NCBI GenBank assembly: GCA_013390605.1
Contig: JACAUB010000001.1
Location: 426,582 to 490,581, forward strand
Direction: 5' to 3'
Length of the DNA stretch: 64,000 bases
DNA from: Bacteroidota bacterium
GTDB lineage: Bacteria > Bacteroidota > Bacteroidia > Bacteroidales > Cfx3-03
The translations under genes and the position numbers were made by a program. A model generated the notes under the pieces. That model ran no database searches. It was not told the DNA's origin and was given only the letters and a program-made list of their open reading frames with translations. Of the stretch, positions 1 through 9,332 are shown one piece after another (position 1 is the first letter of the stretch; every line of letters starts with the position of its first letter).

Positions 1-1
1 A

Positions 2-2632
2 CAGGGTGTTGCTGCTGGAGTAACTGTTTCTCAACAATCAGGCCAACCTGGTCAGGATGGTGGACGTATTAATATTCGTGGTATTGGTTCAATGATGTCA
101 TCAACGAGTCCACTTGTTTTGATTGACGATGTTGAAGGAAATATCAATGATGTTGACCCAAACATGATTGAAAGCATATCTGTTTTGAAAGATGCTGCTT
201 CAACAGCAATTTTTGGCGCAAGAGCTACCAATGGTGTGATTTTGGTTAAGACCAAAAGAGGGAAAGTTGGGAAAGCAACTGTAAGTTATAATACTTATGT
301 TGCAAAACAGGTACCTACAAATCTACCCAATGTACTTTCGGGTGTAGATCAGATGATCTTGCAAAATGAAGCTTCTGTTAATGCAGGTCAGGCTGCAGTA
401 TTTACCCAGGCTCAAATTGATGACTATCGCACTAAGCCTGCTGATAATATGAATCGTTTTAATACTGATTGGCAAAAAGAAGTGTTTACAAACTCTGCTA
501 TCTTACAAAATCATAATGTCATCATTTCTGGGGGAACTGATGCAGCTAAATTCTTGGGTGCAGCTACCTATTTAAAACAAGAAGGACTTATTAAAAACAA
601 TAACTTCAAGAAATACGATCTGCGTTTAAGAGGTGATGTTGCTATAAGAAAAAATGTTAACTTCTATGGTGATATTAACTATACAAATGCCTCTGTTTTA
701 CAACCTGCCGGACTAGCTGCTTCTGATATTATCCAAAGAACACTAGTCATGTCGCCAATGTGGCCTGGTAAATTTGGTGATGGCATGTATGGCTCTGCTG
801 CACAATCTAACCAGTACAACCCAATTGGGATGGCCGAACACTCAGGTACAGATTTAACCCAAACGCCTACTTTACAGACTAAATTAGGTTTAACTGCCGA
901 GTTATTTAAAAACTTCAATGTTGAAGCTTCTTATTCTTATAAAAGTAGTTACACTCAGGAAGTAGTTCAGAATCTTCCATATAGCGTTTATATTCCAAAT
1001 CCGCTACAGAACAGTTATGATCTTGCTTCTACTCCTACACAATCTGGCGCTCGTCAGGACATTCGGTATATTAATAGTAGGGATACCTGGAATTATTATT
1101 ATGCTCAGGCAAACTATTCATTCAATGTTTTAACCGATCATCATATTAAAGTACAAGGGGGATTTCAGGGACAAGATTATCATAATGGAAACATGTCTGT
1201 TTACCGGGATAGTTTGCAATATATTACGATGCCATATTTAAATGATGCAACCGGAACTCCAGTTGTAGGTGGTGGGGCATACGAATATGCATTGGCCGGT
1301 TTCTTTGGTCGTGTGAATTATGATTTTGATAATAAGTATCTGGTTGAATTGAATGGAAGATATGATGGTTCTTCTCGTTTTAGTCAGAGAGAAAATAAGC
1401 AATGGGGTTTCTTCCCATCAGCTTCAGCCGGATGGATTTTAAGCAGAGAGAAGTTTTTCGAACCATTGAAGGAGATATTTACTTTTGCCAAGATCAGAGG
1501 TTCTTATGGTATATTAGGTAATCAGGATCTGGGTGGTGGAACAAACTATCCATTCTCTGCTTCGCTTACGCCCCATACCGACTATTATTTTGGTAATGCA
1601 AAAAACATGGGCTATTCGTTAACTCAAGGTGCAAATCCTGGAATCTCTTGGGAGAAATCAACTCAGGTTGATGCGGGTCTGGATGTGTCAATGTTGAAGA
1701 ATAAACTATCCATTGTTTTCGATTATTATCAAAAGAAAATCTCTGAGATGTTAATGCGAGTTCCGGTGCCTGCTTATGTTGGTACTGCTGCTCCTTTTAT
1801 TAACGCAGGATCTATGACCAATAAAGGGTGGGAATTATCCGTAACTTACAAAAACAGTATAGGTGATTTTAATTATAGTGCTACTGCAAACCTATCTGAT
1901 GTTAAGAATAAGGTGAATGATACAAAGGGTCAGGATATCGTAAATGGAATGTACCTATCACGGGCAGGCTATTCTATTAACTCATACTATTTGTATCAAG
2001 CAGATGGTCTTTATCAGACTAAAGATTTGAATGCGAAGAATCAGGTGCTCCCTTATTTTAAACCGACTTCTGCTCCTGGGGATATAAAATATAAAGATCA
2101 GGACGGAAACGACACCATCAATTCCAAAGACAGAGTTTTAATGGGAAATAACTTTCCTCGTTATGAGTATAGCTTGAACTTAAATGCCAGTTGGAAGAAT
2201 TTTGACATCAATATTTATCTTTATGGTGTTGGTAAACGCGATAACTATATTTCGGGGGTGGTATATCCATTTAACGGTGGTAATTATGTAGCATCAGGAT
2301 TGACCTCTGCATTGGATAGATGGACTCCAACAAATACAAATGCAGCTTATCCTCGTCTTTATAATGGTGGAAATGGAAACTGGGAAAATTCAACTTTCTG
2401 GCTTCGAGATGGTTCATTTATGCGTGTGAAGGATATAACAATTGGATATAATCTCCCTGAAAATCTGCTGAATAAGTTAACTATTTCTAAATTCAGAATA
2501 TATTTCAGTATGACAAATCCATTTACCTTCTCGCATTATGAAAAGGGTTTTGATCCAGAGATAAGCAATAACACCGGATATTTTTATCCTATTATGAAAA
2601 CTTACACAGTAGGTTTAAATGTGACATTTTAA
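2..2632 (+). CDS. SusC/RagA-family TonB-linked outer-membrane protein (5' end outside window)
   Basis: Energised outer-membrane transporter that works with the following SusD lipoprotein to import glycan fragments. The frame is open from base 2, so the signal peptide, the carboxypeptidase-like domain and the TonB box lie upstream of the window. The first visible residues are the end of the plug domain (RINIRGIGS, then LVLIDDVEGN and SISVLKDAASTAIFGARATN, typical of SusC). The rest is a long beta-barrel rich in aromatic and Asn/Gly residues, and it ends in the usual C-terminal Phe (VGLNVTF). The stop is 30 bp from the susD start, so the two form one operon. The substrate cannot be read from the sequence; the downstream GHL10 genes suggest an amino-sugar glycan. 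Confidence 0.95.
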   Translation, partial: QGVAAGVTVSQQSGQPGQDGGRINIRGIGSMMSSTSPLVLIDDVEGNINDVDPNMIESISVLKDAASTAIFGARATNGVILVKTKRGKVGKATVSYNTYVAKQVPTNLPNVLSGVDQMILQNEASVNAGQAAVFTQAQIDDYRTKPADNMNRFNTDWQKEVFTNSAILQNHNVIISGGTDAAKFLGAATYLKQEGLIKNNNFKKYDLRLRGDVAIRKNVNFYGDINYTNASVLQPAGLAASDIIQRTLVMSPMWPGKFGDGMYGSAAQSNQYNPIGMAEHSGTDLTQTPTLQTKLGLTAELFKNFNVEASYSYKSSYTQEVVQNLPYSVYIPNPLQNSYDLASTPTQSGARQDIRYINSRDTWNYYYAQANYSFNVLTDHHIKVQGGFQGQDYHNGNMSVYRDSLQYITMPYLNDATGTPVVGGGAYEYALAGFFGRVNYDFDNKYLVELNGRYDGSSRFSQRENKQWGFFPSASAGWILSREKFFEPLKEIFTFAKIRGSYGILGNQDLGGGTNYPFSASLTPHTDYYFGNAKNMGYSLTQGANPGISWEKSTQVDAGLDVSMLKNKLSIVFDYYQKKISEMLMRVPVPAYVGTAAPFINAGSMTNKGWELSVTYKNSIGDFNYSATANLSDVKNKVNDTKGQDIVNGMYLSRAGYSINSYYLYQADGLYQTKDLNAKNQVLPYFKPTSAPGDIKYKDQDGNDTINSKDRVLMGNNFPRYEYSLNLNASWKNFDINIYLYGVGKRDNYISGVVYPFNGGNYVASGLTSALDRWTPTNTNAAYPRLYNGGNGNWENSTFWLRDGSFMRVKDITIGYNLPENLLNKLTISKFRIYFSMTNPFTFSHYEKGFDPEISNNTGYFYPIMKTYTVGLNVTF

Positions 2633-2662
2633 TTATATCCATCCATTAACACTACTAATATT

Positions 2663-4432
2663 ATGAAACACATAAAATATATTTTGAAGACGCTGTTTAT
2701 TATAAGTGGTATCTTGTTATTAAACAGCTGCAATAAATATCTTGATAAGAATCCTTTAGATTCTCCTTCTCTTGATAACTTTTATTCAAATGCAACTGAA
2801 GCAAACCAAGGACTGACCGGTGTCTATAATGCGATTAGTGCTGAAATGGCACCAACTAATAAAACACCACTTTATTCTAAATTCGACCTCTTTACCGAGC
2901 TTGGAATGGAGCGTAAACCTGGTTATTCCTGGGGAGATTTAGGTACAGGAACATATCTTTCTAATAATGGTGCTGTAGCTGCAATCTGGAGTGATTTTTA
3001 TGTAGCTGTTTCGAGAGCTAACTCTTTTATCTATGGTGTTCAAAAGGCTAAATCAAAATTAGCTGCCAAAGATTACGACAGAATGGTTGCTGAAGCTAAA
3101 GTTGTACGTGCCTTTGCTTATTGGCATTTGATAACCTTTTATGGTGATGTGCCTTTTTACACAGAACCTCTTGCCGGCGATCAGATCAATTCAATCAAGC
3201 GTACTTCTAAAGCAACGATAATTAACTTCTTAATCTCTGATTTATCTGATGCCGCTAAAAAGCTTGATTGGTTACCTACACAAACTGGAAGAGTTAGTAA
3301 GGGTGTTGCAATGGGTCTATCTGCACGTTTGGCAATGCTTTCTAAAAACTATCAGGTTGTAGCTAATGTGACTGATAGTATTATTACACAGGGACCTTAT
3401 TCGCTGAACCCACAATATAAAAACCTGTTCAGAAAAGCTGGTCAGATCGCTAATGTTGGAAATGAAATTATGTGGGTATATCCTTATGGTGATTCTGATC
3501 CGGGTTCGTATAGTTATCTCTATCTTGTTCAGGGTTCAAGGGCTCAGGATGGACAAACCAGTCAGGCTCCTTCTCAATTTTTAGTCGACCTTTTTGAGTG
3601 TAAAGATGGTTTGACTATTGATAAATCGCCACTGTATAATCCTGCGCAACCAAATCAAAATAGAGATCCAAGAATGAAACAGTCTGTTATCATACCTGGT
3701 GATACCAGCCTTGCCAATATCAATCTTGTTTATCATTTAGGTTATTATACTTATAAGTATGATGTTACAACTAAAAAGATTACTTTATCTACTACCTTAA
3801 ATCAAGATTCAAGTTCATATGGTGTTTATGGTGCCCGTCAGATGATGAATGGAAATCTTTGGAGAAAATATTCTCAGGATAGAGATCTGAATGGGTCGAT
3901 GGCAGGTAGTGGTGATAAAGTTGGTTGGATTTTTATGCGATATGCTGAAATTTTATTGATGAATGCTGAAGCTTATGTAGAATTGGGTAACTTGTCTAAA
4001 GCTGCTGTTTCAATCAATAAAGTGAGAGCCAGAGCTGGTATGCCGGCAACTACTTCAAATAATGCAGCAGAACTCAGACGTGTTGTTCGAAGAGAAAAAA
4101 TGGTTGAACTTGCAAATGAAGGGTTACATCTTGCGGATATGCGAAGATGGGATGATGGAGCTTATGCTAATAAAGTGATGAATGGTATCCTTTATGGTGA
4201 GAGTACCTCTTCCATGATTTTAGTCGCAAATAAGGGCCTTCAATTTACGAACCCTGCTCCAGCTCCTTTGTTTGATGCTACATTGGGTGTGCCGGTAGAT
4301 TGGACGAATGGTGCTGCAAAGCGACTTTATAGAGAACAACGTTTCTTTATTCTTCCAAAACATCTTGCTTATCCAATTCCTCAAGGTGAAATAGATAAGA
4401 ATCATAATCTAACACAGAATACAGGATATTAA
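2663..4432 (+). CDS. SusD/RagB-family nutrient-binding outer-membrane lipoprotein
   Basis: Surface lipoprotein that caps the SusC barrel and binds glycan before import. The N-terminus is a hydrophobic signal ending in a lipobox (LLNSC) with Cys23 as the lipidated residue, followed by NKYLDKNPLD, a common SusD start. Alpha-helical TPR-like segments (VVRAFAYWHLITFYGDVPF near residue 150) and the C-terminal RagB block (MRYAEILLMNAEAYVELG, then LPKHLAYPIPQGEIDKN) are clear. The 589 aa length is usual for the family. The gene follows susC by 30 bp and is followed by a hairpin terminator, so the pair is probably a transcription unit of its own. Confidence 0.95.
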   Translation: MKHIKYILKTLFIISGILLLNSCNKYLDKNPLDSPSLDNFYSNATEANQGLTGVYNAISAEMAPTNKTPLYSKFDLFTELGMERKPGYSWGDLGTGTYLSNNGAVAAIWSDFYVAVSRANSFIYGVQKAKSKLAAKDYDRMVAEAKVVRAFAYWHLITFYGDVPFYTEPLAGDQINSIKRTSKATIINFLISDLSDAAKKLDWLPTQTGRVSKGVAMGLSARLAMLSKNYQVVANVTDSIITQGPYSLNPQYKNLFRKAGQIANVGNEIMWVYPYGDSDPGSYSYLYLVQGSRAQDGQTSQAPSQFLVDLFECKDGLTIDKSPLYNPAQPNQNRDPRMKQSVIIPGDTSLANINLVYHLGYYTYKYDVTTKKITLSTTLNQDSSSYGVYGARQMMNGNLWRKYSQDRDLNGSMAGSGDKVGWIFMRYAEILLMNAEAYVELGNLSKAAVSINKVRARAGMPATTSNNAAELRRVVRREKMVELANEGLHLADMRRWDDGAYANKVMNGILYGESTSSMILVANKGLQFTNPAPAPLFDATLGVPVDWTNGAAKRLYREQRFFILPKHLAYPIPQGEIDKNHNLTQNTGY

Positions 4433-4448
4433 TCAATCCTATTTATCC

Positions 4449-4500
4449 AAGGAGCGTGAAGCTCTTAAGTGATGTATTCACGCTCCTTATTTCTCTTTAT
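4449..4500 (+). terminator. Rho-independent terminator after susD
   Basis: Perfect 12-bp inverted repeat (AAGGAGCGTGAA at 4449-4460, TTCACGCTCCTT at 4477-4488) with a 16-nt loop, followed by a T-rich run. It lies just after the susD stop and before the GHL10 genes. Confidence 0.85.
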
Positions 4501-4628
4501 TTTTCTCTTCTTCTTGTAATGGGTCAACTCATTATCATAATTTGTTGTGCCTTTCAAAAAGTTGTTTTAAATTTATAAGCGGCGGATCATTGAAAAATCA
4601 CGTAAAATAACGACTATACAATTACTTC

Positions 4629-6050
4629 ATGAAAACAGGATTATTATTAATTCTTAGTTGTCTGGTATTTTTATTGGGATGTTCAAAAAAAGAAAATGCA
4701 ATTTCACCAACACCAAATAATAACTCAGATATTTCTATTTCTGCAATAACATTGCCTGATATGTTTCAGTTCGGGACCATAAGAAATGATTCCATTATTT
4801 TTAATCTACCTTATGGTAGTGATTTGAGCAATATGAGAATGATGGTTTCTGCTCCGGGGTTAGACGTTTCTATTGCAAATGGGGTATATGTAAATTATAA
4901 TCAGGTGAAGTCTTTGACAGCTAAGTTCGGTAATAAGGAAAAAAAATATTCAATTGTATTTAATATCCCTACGAAAGCTGATGTAGCAGTAAGAGGGGTC
5001 TGGATAACAAATGTAGCCAGTTCAGCGCTCTCTAGTGTTCAAAACATAAGCGATTGTGTTGATAAGCTCGACGACTTAGGTTTTAATACTGCTTATGTTG
5101 TGGTTTACAATAAAAGTCAGACTTTATTTCCCAGTACTGTTTTAAAGAAAGTATTGAATGCATCTTCAGAATCAGATGTTCAGATATATCCCGGGTGGGA
5201 TCCTTTGCAAACTTTTATTGATAAGGCGCATGCAAAAGGTATCAAAGTAATTGCATGGTTTGAATATGGGTTCGCTTCTCATTATGCCGGACAACCTTCT
5301 CCATTAATCACGCTTCATCCGGATTGGGCAAGTAAAGATAATATGGGTAATATAACAGCTAAAAATAGTTTCTATTGGCTTAATGGAATACATCCGGAAG
5401 TACAAAAGTTTATGCTTGATTTATTTTCTGAAGTGGTTCAGAAATATGCAGTTGATGGCGTTCAGGGCGATGATCGGTTACCGGCAATGCCTATCAATGG
5501 AGGATATGAGCCTTACACATTGAATCTTTATAAATCTGAAACAGGTAGAGGAACCCCTTCGTCTGATACAGATGCCGACTGGATGCAATGGAGAGCTGAT
5601 AAGCTAACAACGTTTGCCGGTAAACTATATCATGCAATAAAAAATATTCGTCAAAATTGTATTGTTGCCTTTGCACCTACACCTTATGGGTGGGGATATA
5701 AAAATTATTTACAGGCTTGGGATAAGTGGCTCGAACTTGGATATGTTGATTTGATTTCACCTCAACTTTATCGAAATGAAAGTCAGGGTGTTTCTTCTTA
5801 TACAGCATTGATAGACACAGATATATCACAAGTATTAAGCAAGAATATTTCATATAAAAGCAAATATTTTCCCGGTATTTTAGCACGATCAGGAAATTAC
5901 ATGCCCTCCAATGACTATCTTTACGCATGTTTAAAATGCAATAGGTCGAAAGGAATAATGGGAGAGTCTCTCTTCTTTTATGAGGGCATTGAAAATAATA
6001 GATTAGTCTATAAAGCATTGTATCCGGGGAAAGCAATATTCCCTTTTTAA
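4629..6050 (+). CDS. GHL10-type putative glycoside hydrolase lipoprotein (1)
   Basis: Predicted secreted glycosidase of the GHL10 (DUF187) group, a TIM-barrel family whose E. coli member DigH (YddW) acts on peptidoglycan glycan strands lacking stem peptides. The start has a lipoprotein signal with lipobox LLGC (Cys18). Residues about 30-115 form a small beta-rich N-terminal domain; the catalytic domain begins at RGVWITNVASSAL (about residue 120) and shows the family blocks GIKVIAWFEYGF, DGVQGDDRLPA and DLISPQLYR. The next gene is a paralogue without the N-terminal domain. The substrate is not proven, and the catalytic acids (probably Asp/Glu in the QGDDR and WFE regions) are inferred. Confidence 0.85.
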   Translation: MKTGLLLILSCLVFLLGCSKKENAISPTPNNNSDISISAITLPDMFQFGTIRNDSIIFNLPYGSDLSNMRMMVSAPGLDVSIANGVYVNYNQVKSLTAKFGNKEKKYSIVFNIPTKADVAVRGVWITNVASSALSSVQNISDCVDKLDDLGFNTAYVVVYNKSQTLFPSTVLKKVLNASSESDVQIYPGWDPLQTFIDKAHAKGIKVIAWFEYGFASHYAGQPSPLITLHPDWASKDNMGNITAKNSFYWLNGIHPEVQKFMLDLFSEVVQKYAVDGVQGDDRLPAMPINGGYEPYTLNLYKSETGRGTPSSDTDADWMQWRADKLTTFAGKLYHAIKNIRQNCIVAFAPTPYGWGYKNYLQAWDKWLELGYVDLISPQLYRNESQGVSSYTALIDTDISQVLSKNISYKSKYFPGILARSGNYMPSNDYLYACLKCNRSKGIMGESLFFYEGIENNRLVYKALYPGKAIFPF

Positions 6051-6075
6051 ACATCAAAATAACTTATCAAGAATC

Positions 6076-7176
6076 ATGAAAAAATATAAATTATTCATCA
6101 TTGCATTATGCTGTTATTTATCTGTAAATGCCCAGAAAACTATTCCAAATAATATAAAAGGGGTCTGGTTAACAAATGTTGCCAGTGAGGTTCTCAACTC
6201 TAGAAAAAATATTAAAGAAGCTGTTGAAGTTTGTAAACAATCAGGCATTAATACAATTTTTGTTGTAACCTGGAACAGGTCGAGGACGCTCTATCCTAGC
6301 AATGTAATGAATAAAGAGTTCGGGATCCCTATCATGGAAAAGTATCAAGGACGTGATCCATTGAAGGAGGTGATAGAAGAGGCTCATACTAAAGGTATAA
6401 AAGTATATGCATGGTTTGAATTTGGTTTTTCATGTTCTTATAAAGAAAATGGCGGGATTATTATACAGAAACACCCTGATTGGGCAGCTATTAATAAAGA
6501 GGGTAAATTGGTTTCTAAAAATGATTTTGAATGGATGAATGCCTTCGATCCGCACGTACAGGATTTCATGATGTCTATCATTACAGAGGTCGTCAAAAAG
6601 TATAATATAGATGGTATTCAGGGCGATGACCGATTACCTGCGTTGCCATCTGAAGCCGGTTATGATAAATATACTGTTTCACAATACAAAATAGAACATC
6701 ACGACAGCTTACCTCCTTTAGATAATAAAGATGCAAAATGGTTAACATGGAGGGCAAACCGTTTAAATAAGTTCATGGAACGTATTCATTATGAAGTTAC
6801 AACTCTGAAACCTTCATTAATCATCAGTATGGCTCCAAGTATTTTTCCATGGAGCAAACAGGAATATCTTCAGGATTGGCCAACATGGGTTAAAAATGAT
6901 TGGGTAGATTTTATTTGTCCACAAGTCTATCGATACGACTTTGATAAATATAAGGTTTTGATGAACGAAACCATGGAACAAATACCATTGGCAAAAAGAG
7001 ATAAAGTCTTTCCGGGGATATTACTTCAGGTTGATGATTATAATCCATCTGTTACTTTTCTGAGCCAGATGATAGAGCAGAATCGAAAACTGGGTGTCAA
7101 AGGAGAAGTGTTTTTCTTTTATGAAGGATTGAAAAAAAATCCTGACTACTTTAAAGGTTATGCAAAAATGAAATAG
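6076..7176 (+). CDS. GHL10-type putative glycoside hydrolase, secreted (2)
   Basis: Second GHL10-family protein, 366 aa. It has a cleavable-type signal peptide (MKKYKLFIIALCCYLSVNAQ) but no lipobox cysteine, so it is probably periplasmic, whereas its neighbour is a lipoprotein. The catalytic domain starts almost at once (KGVWLTNVASEVL) and repeats the same order of blocks as the upstream paralogue: GIKVYAWFEFGF, DGIQGDDRLPA and DFICPQVYR. It lies 25 bp after that gene and 39 bp before the DUF5009 gene, so the three are likely co-transcribed. Two differently located paralogues suggest stepwise breakdown of one glycan, outside and then inside the outer membrane; this is inference. Confidence 0.85.
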   Translation: MKKYKLFIIALCCYLSVNAQKTIPNNIKGVWLTNVASEVLNSRKNIKEAVEVCKQSGINTIFVVTWNRSRTLYPSNVMNKEFGIPIMEKYQGRDPLKEVIEEAHTKGIKVYAWFEFGFSCSYKENGGIIIQKHPDWAAINKEGKLVSKNDFEWMNAFDPHVQDFMMSIITEVVKKYNIDGIQGDDRLPALPSEAGYDKYTVSQYKIEHHDSLPPLDNKDAKWLTWRANRLNKFMERIHYEVTTLKPSLIISMAPSIFPWSKQEYLQDWPTWVKNDWVDFICPQVYRYDFDKYKVLMNETMEQIPLAKRDKVFPGILLQVDDYNPSVTFLSQMIEQNRKLGVKGEVFFFYEGLKKNPDYFKGYAKMK

Positions 7177-7215
7177 TTAAGCTTTATAACCTATGTAATA
7201 ATAATTATTAATATT

Positions 7216-8631
7216 ATGAATCCAACTAACCAAAGAGCCGTTGCTTTAGATGCATTACGCGGATATGCAATTTTTACAATGATTCTATCAGGTAGTATAA
7301 CCTTTGGAATTCTCCCGGGGTGGATGTATCATGCACAGGTTCCACCTCCATTGCATCAATTTATTCCTTCTATTCCAGGAATAACATGGGTAGATTTGGT
7401 ATTCCCGTTCTTCTTATTCGCCATGGGGGCTGCTTTCCCTTTTGCAATGACAAAAAAGATAGAAAGTGGTGTGTCGAAAACCAGATTAGTTGTTGATGTT
7501 TTAATAAGAGGTTTGCAATTGGCATTTTTTGCAATCTTTATTGAGCACATGTTTAGTTACAATATCAGTAGCCCTCCTGATAACAGAGCCTGGTTGATAT
7601 CACTGAGCGCTTTCGTCCTGATGTTTGTAATGTTTATGAAATTACCATGGAATTTAAGTGAAACATGGCAATGGCTTATTAAAGTAGGAGGTTTTATTGT
7701 TAGCATTATCTTGATGCTTACTATAACCTATGCAAAAAACCGGCAGTTTAGCTTGGATTCCTGTGATGTAATAATTCTGATTCTGGCAAATGTATCGGTC
7801 TTTGGGTCTATTATCTGGTTATTTACAAAAAAGAAACCAATGTATAGAATTGCAATCCTTCCTTTTATTATGGCCATATTTTTATCTTCAGGAGTAGAGG
7901 GTAGTTGGAATAGATGGTTGTTTAATTTAACACCATTTCCATGGCTATATCGATTTGATTTTCTGAAATATCTCTTTATCATTATTCCTGGAACTATTGC
8001 AGGTGAATATATGATGGAATGGATTCGTGTGAATAAGAATGATCAAACAAATAATTTGTCGGGTAAAACTAATTCAGCACTGTTGCTAGGTGTTTTGCTA
8101 GTGCTGATTGTTCAGAATGTTGTGTTTCTGTATGCCAGATACTTAGTGTTGAATATGCTAAGTACCATTCTGTTATTGTCAATAGCTCATATTTTGGTAA
8201 AGAAAGAGAAATCAAGTTATGCCTCTTTGTGGAGGAGACTATTTATAACAGGAATGTATTTATTAGTATTGGGTCTCTTTTTTGAAGCTTTCGAAGGAGG
8301 AATAAAAAAAGATTTCGCTACTTTTAGTTATTATTTTGTAACATCGGGACTTGCATTTCTGTCATTAATCATCTTCTCAATCTTTTGCGATTATTGGAAG
8401 TATCAAAAGATATTATCATTTTTGATATTACCCGGACAGAATCCTATGATTGCATATGTTTCCGGATCATTGGTGTTGTGGCCGATATTAGGTTTGACCC
8501 GATTAAATCATGTTCTCAATCTAATGGATATAAATCCTTGGTTAGGGTTTCTTAAAGGTATTATATTTACTACGCTTGTAATGTTGTTTGCTTCATTTTT
8601 TACTAAGAAGAAAATATACTGGCGAACGTAA
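7216..8631 (+). CDS. DUF5009 / NagX-like (HGSNAT-related) multi-pass membrane protein
   Basis: Inner-membrane protein of 471 aa with about 11-12 hydrophobic segments. The N-terminal block RAVALDALRGYAIFTMILSG followed by WVDLVFPFFLFAMGAAFPF is the signature shared by NagX-like proteins and heparan-alpha-glucosaminide N-acetyltransferases (DUF5009 in Bacteroidota). NagX-type genes are known from N-acetylglucosamine-use clusters, where transport or acetyl transfer across the membrane has been suggested. Here it closes the GHL10 operon, which supports an amino-sugar substrate for the locus. Exact activity is unproven. Confidence 0.8.
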   Translation: MNPTNQRAVALDALRGYAIFTMILSGSITFGILPGWMYHAQVPPPLHQFIPSIPGITWVDLVFPFFLFAMGAAFPFAMTKKIESGVSKTRLVVDVLIRGLQLAFFAIFIEHMFSYNISSPPDNRAWLISLSAFVLMFVMFMKLPWNLSETWQWLIKVGGFIVSIILMLTITYAKNRQFSLDSCDVIILILANVSVFGSIIWLFTKKKPMYRIAILPFIMAIFLSSGVEGSWNRWLFNLTPFPWLYRFDFLKYLFIIIPGTIAGEYMMEWIRVNKNDQTNNLSGKTNSALLLGVLLVLIVQNVVFLYARYLVLNMLSTILLLSIAHILVKKEKSSYASLWRRLFITGMYLLVLGLFFEAFEGGIKKDFATFSYYFVTSGLAFLSLIIFSIFCDYWKYQKILSFLILPGQNPMIAYVSGSLVLWPILGLTRLNHVLNLMDINPWLGFLKGIIFTTLVMLFASFFTKKKIYWRT

Positions 8632-8749
8632 TCTATTCGAGAAGATTACTTTTTAAAATCCACTCTTTTTTCATCATTTGTGTTCCTGTAAACAATTTAA
8701 CCCTTCTTTCGTTTATATTCTTTGGGTAAACTCAAAAAATCATACGCTT

Positions 8750-9196
8750 ATGAAGGCCAAAAATATATTGGATGCTAAAGGACGAAAGATTTTTAGTATT
8801 AATGAGCATACGACTGTTGCAGAAGCTGTTTCCGAAATTGTGGAACTCAATATCGGATTAGTGATTGTGCGAGATGATGAGGGGGCATTGGTTGGAGTTC
8901 TTTCTGAACGCGATGTGATTAAAAAATGTGTATTGTTTAATCTGGATCAGCACACTTTATTGGTTAAAGATATTATGACTACCAGACCTGATATTTTTGT
9001 TGCTGATGAAGAGGACGACCTTCAGGATTTGATGAATACGATGACTGAAAACAGAATTCGTCACCTTCCTATCTTTAAACAGGGGGAACTCTCAGGAATG
9101 ATTTCTATTGGTGACATCCTAAAGAATCTACTTGATGCAAAAGATCATACGATAAAGACACTATCTGATTATATTTCCGGAAACTATCCGGGATAA
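8750..9196 (+). CDS. CBS-domain pair protein
   Basis: Small cytoplasmic protein with two CBS motifs (about residues 15-65 and 75-135), a fold that usually senses adenine nucleotides. Visible blocks are IGLVIVRDDEGALVGVLSERDVIK and the repeat version RIRHLPIFKQGELSGMISIGDIL. An earlier in-frame ATG exists at 8678, but the extra 24 residues look untranslated (Cys-rich, unlike the family); the family start at MKAKNIL (8750) is preferred, giving 148 aa. It stands alone, followed by a bidirectional terminator. The target it regulates is unknown. Confidence 0.85.
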   Translation: MKAKNILDAKGRKIFSINEHTTVAEAVSEIVELNIGLVIVRDDEGALVGVLSERDVIKKCVLFNLDQHTLLVKDIMTTRPDIFVADEEDDLQDLMNTMTENRIRHLPIFKQGELSGMISIGDILKNLLDAKDHTIKTLSDYISGNYPG

Positions 9197-9270
9197 ATAA
9201 AAGACAAAGGGCTAATTTAGTAATGTATTGATGAAATGAAGTTTACACTACTGGAATTATAAAAAAATGA

Positions 9271-9316
9271 AAAAGGTGATAGTGTAGGGTACAATCCTGC
9301 ACTATCACCTTTTTTG
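9271..9316. terminator. Bidirectional terminator between CBS gene and M3 peptidase gene
   Basis: Perfect inverted repeat AAAAGGTGATAGTG (9271-9284) and CACTATCACCTTTT (9300-9313), with A-rich sequence on the left and T-rich on the right. It can serve both converging genes. Confidence 0.85.
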
Positions 9317-9332
9317 ATGTAGGCGTTTTATC

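Noticed and set aside
5677-6057. 126-codon frame on the minus strand opposite the GHL10 gene
   Set aside because: Shadow of a well-supported gene; no family features.
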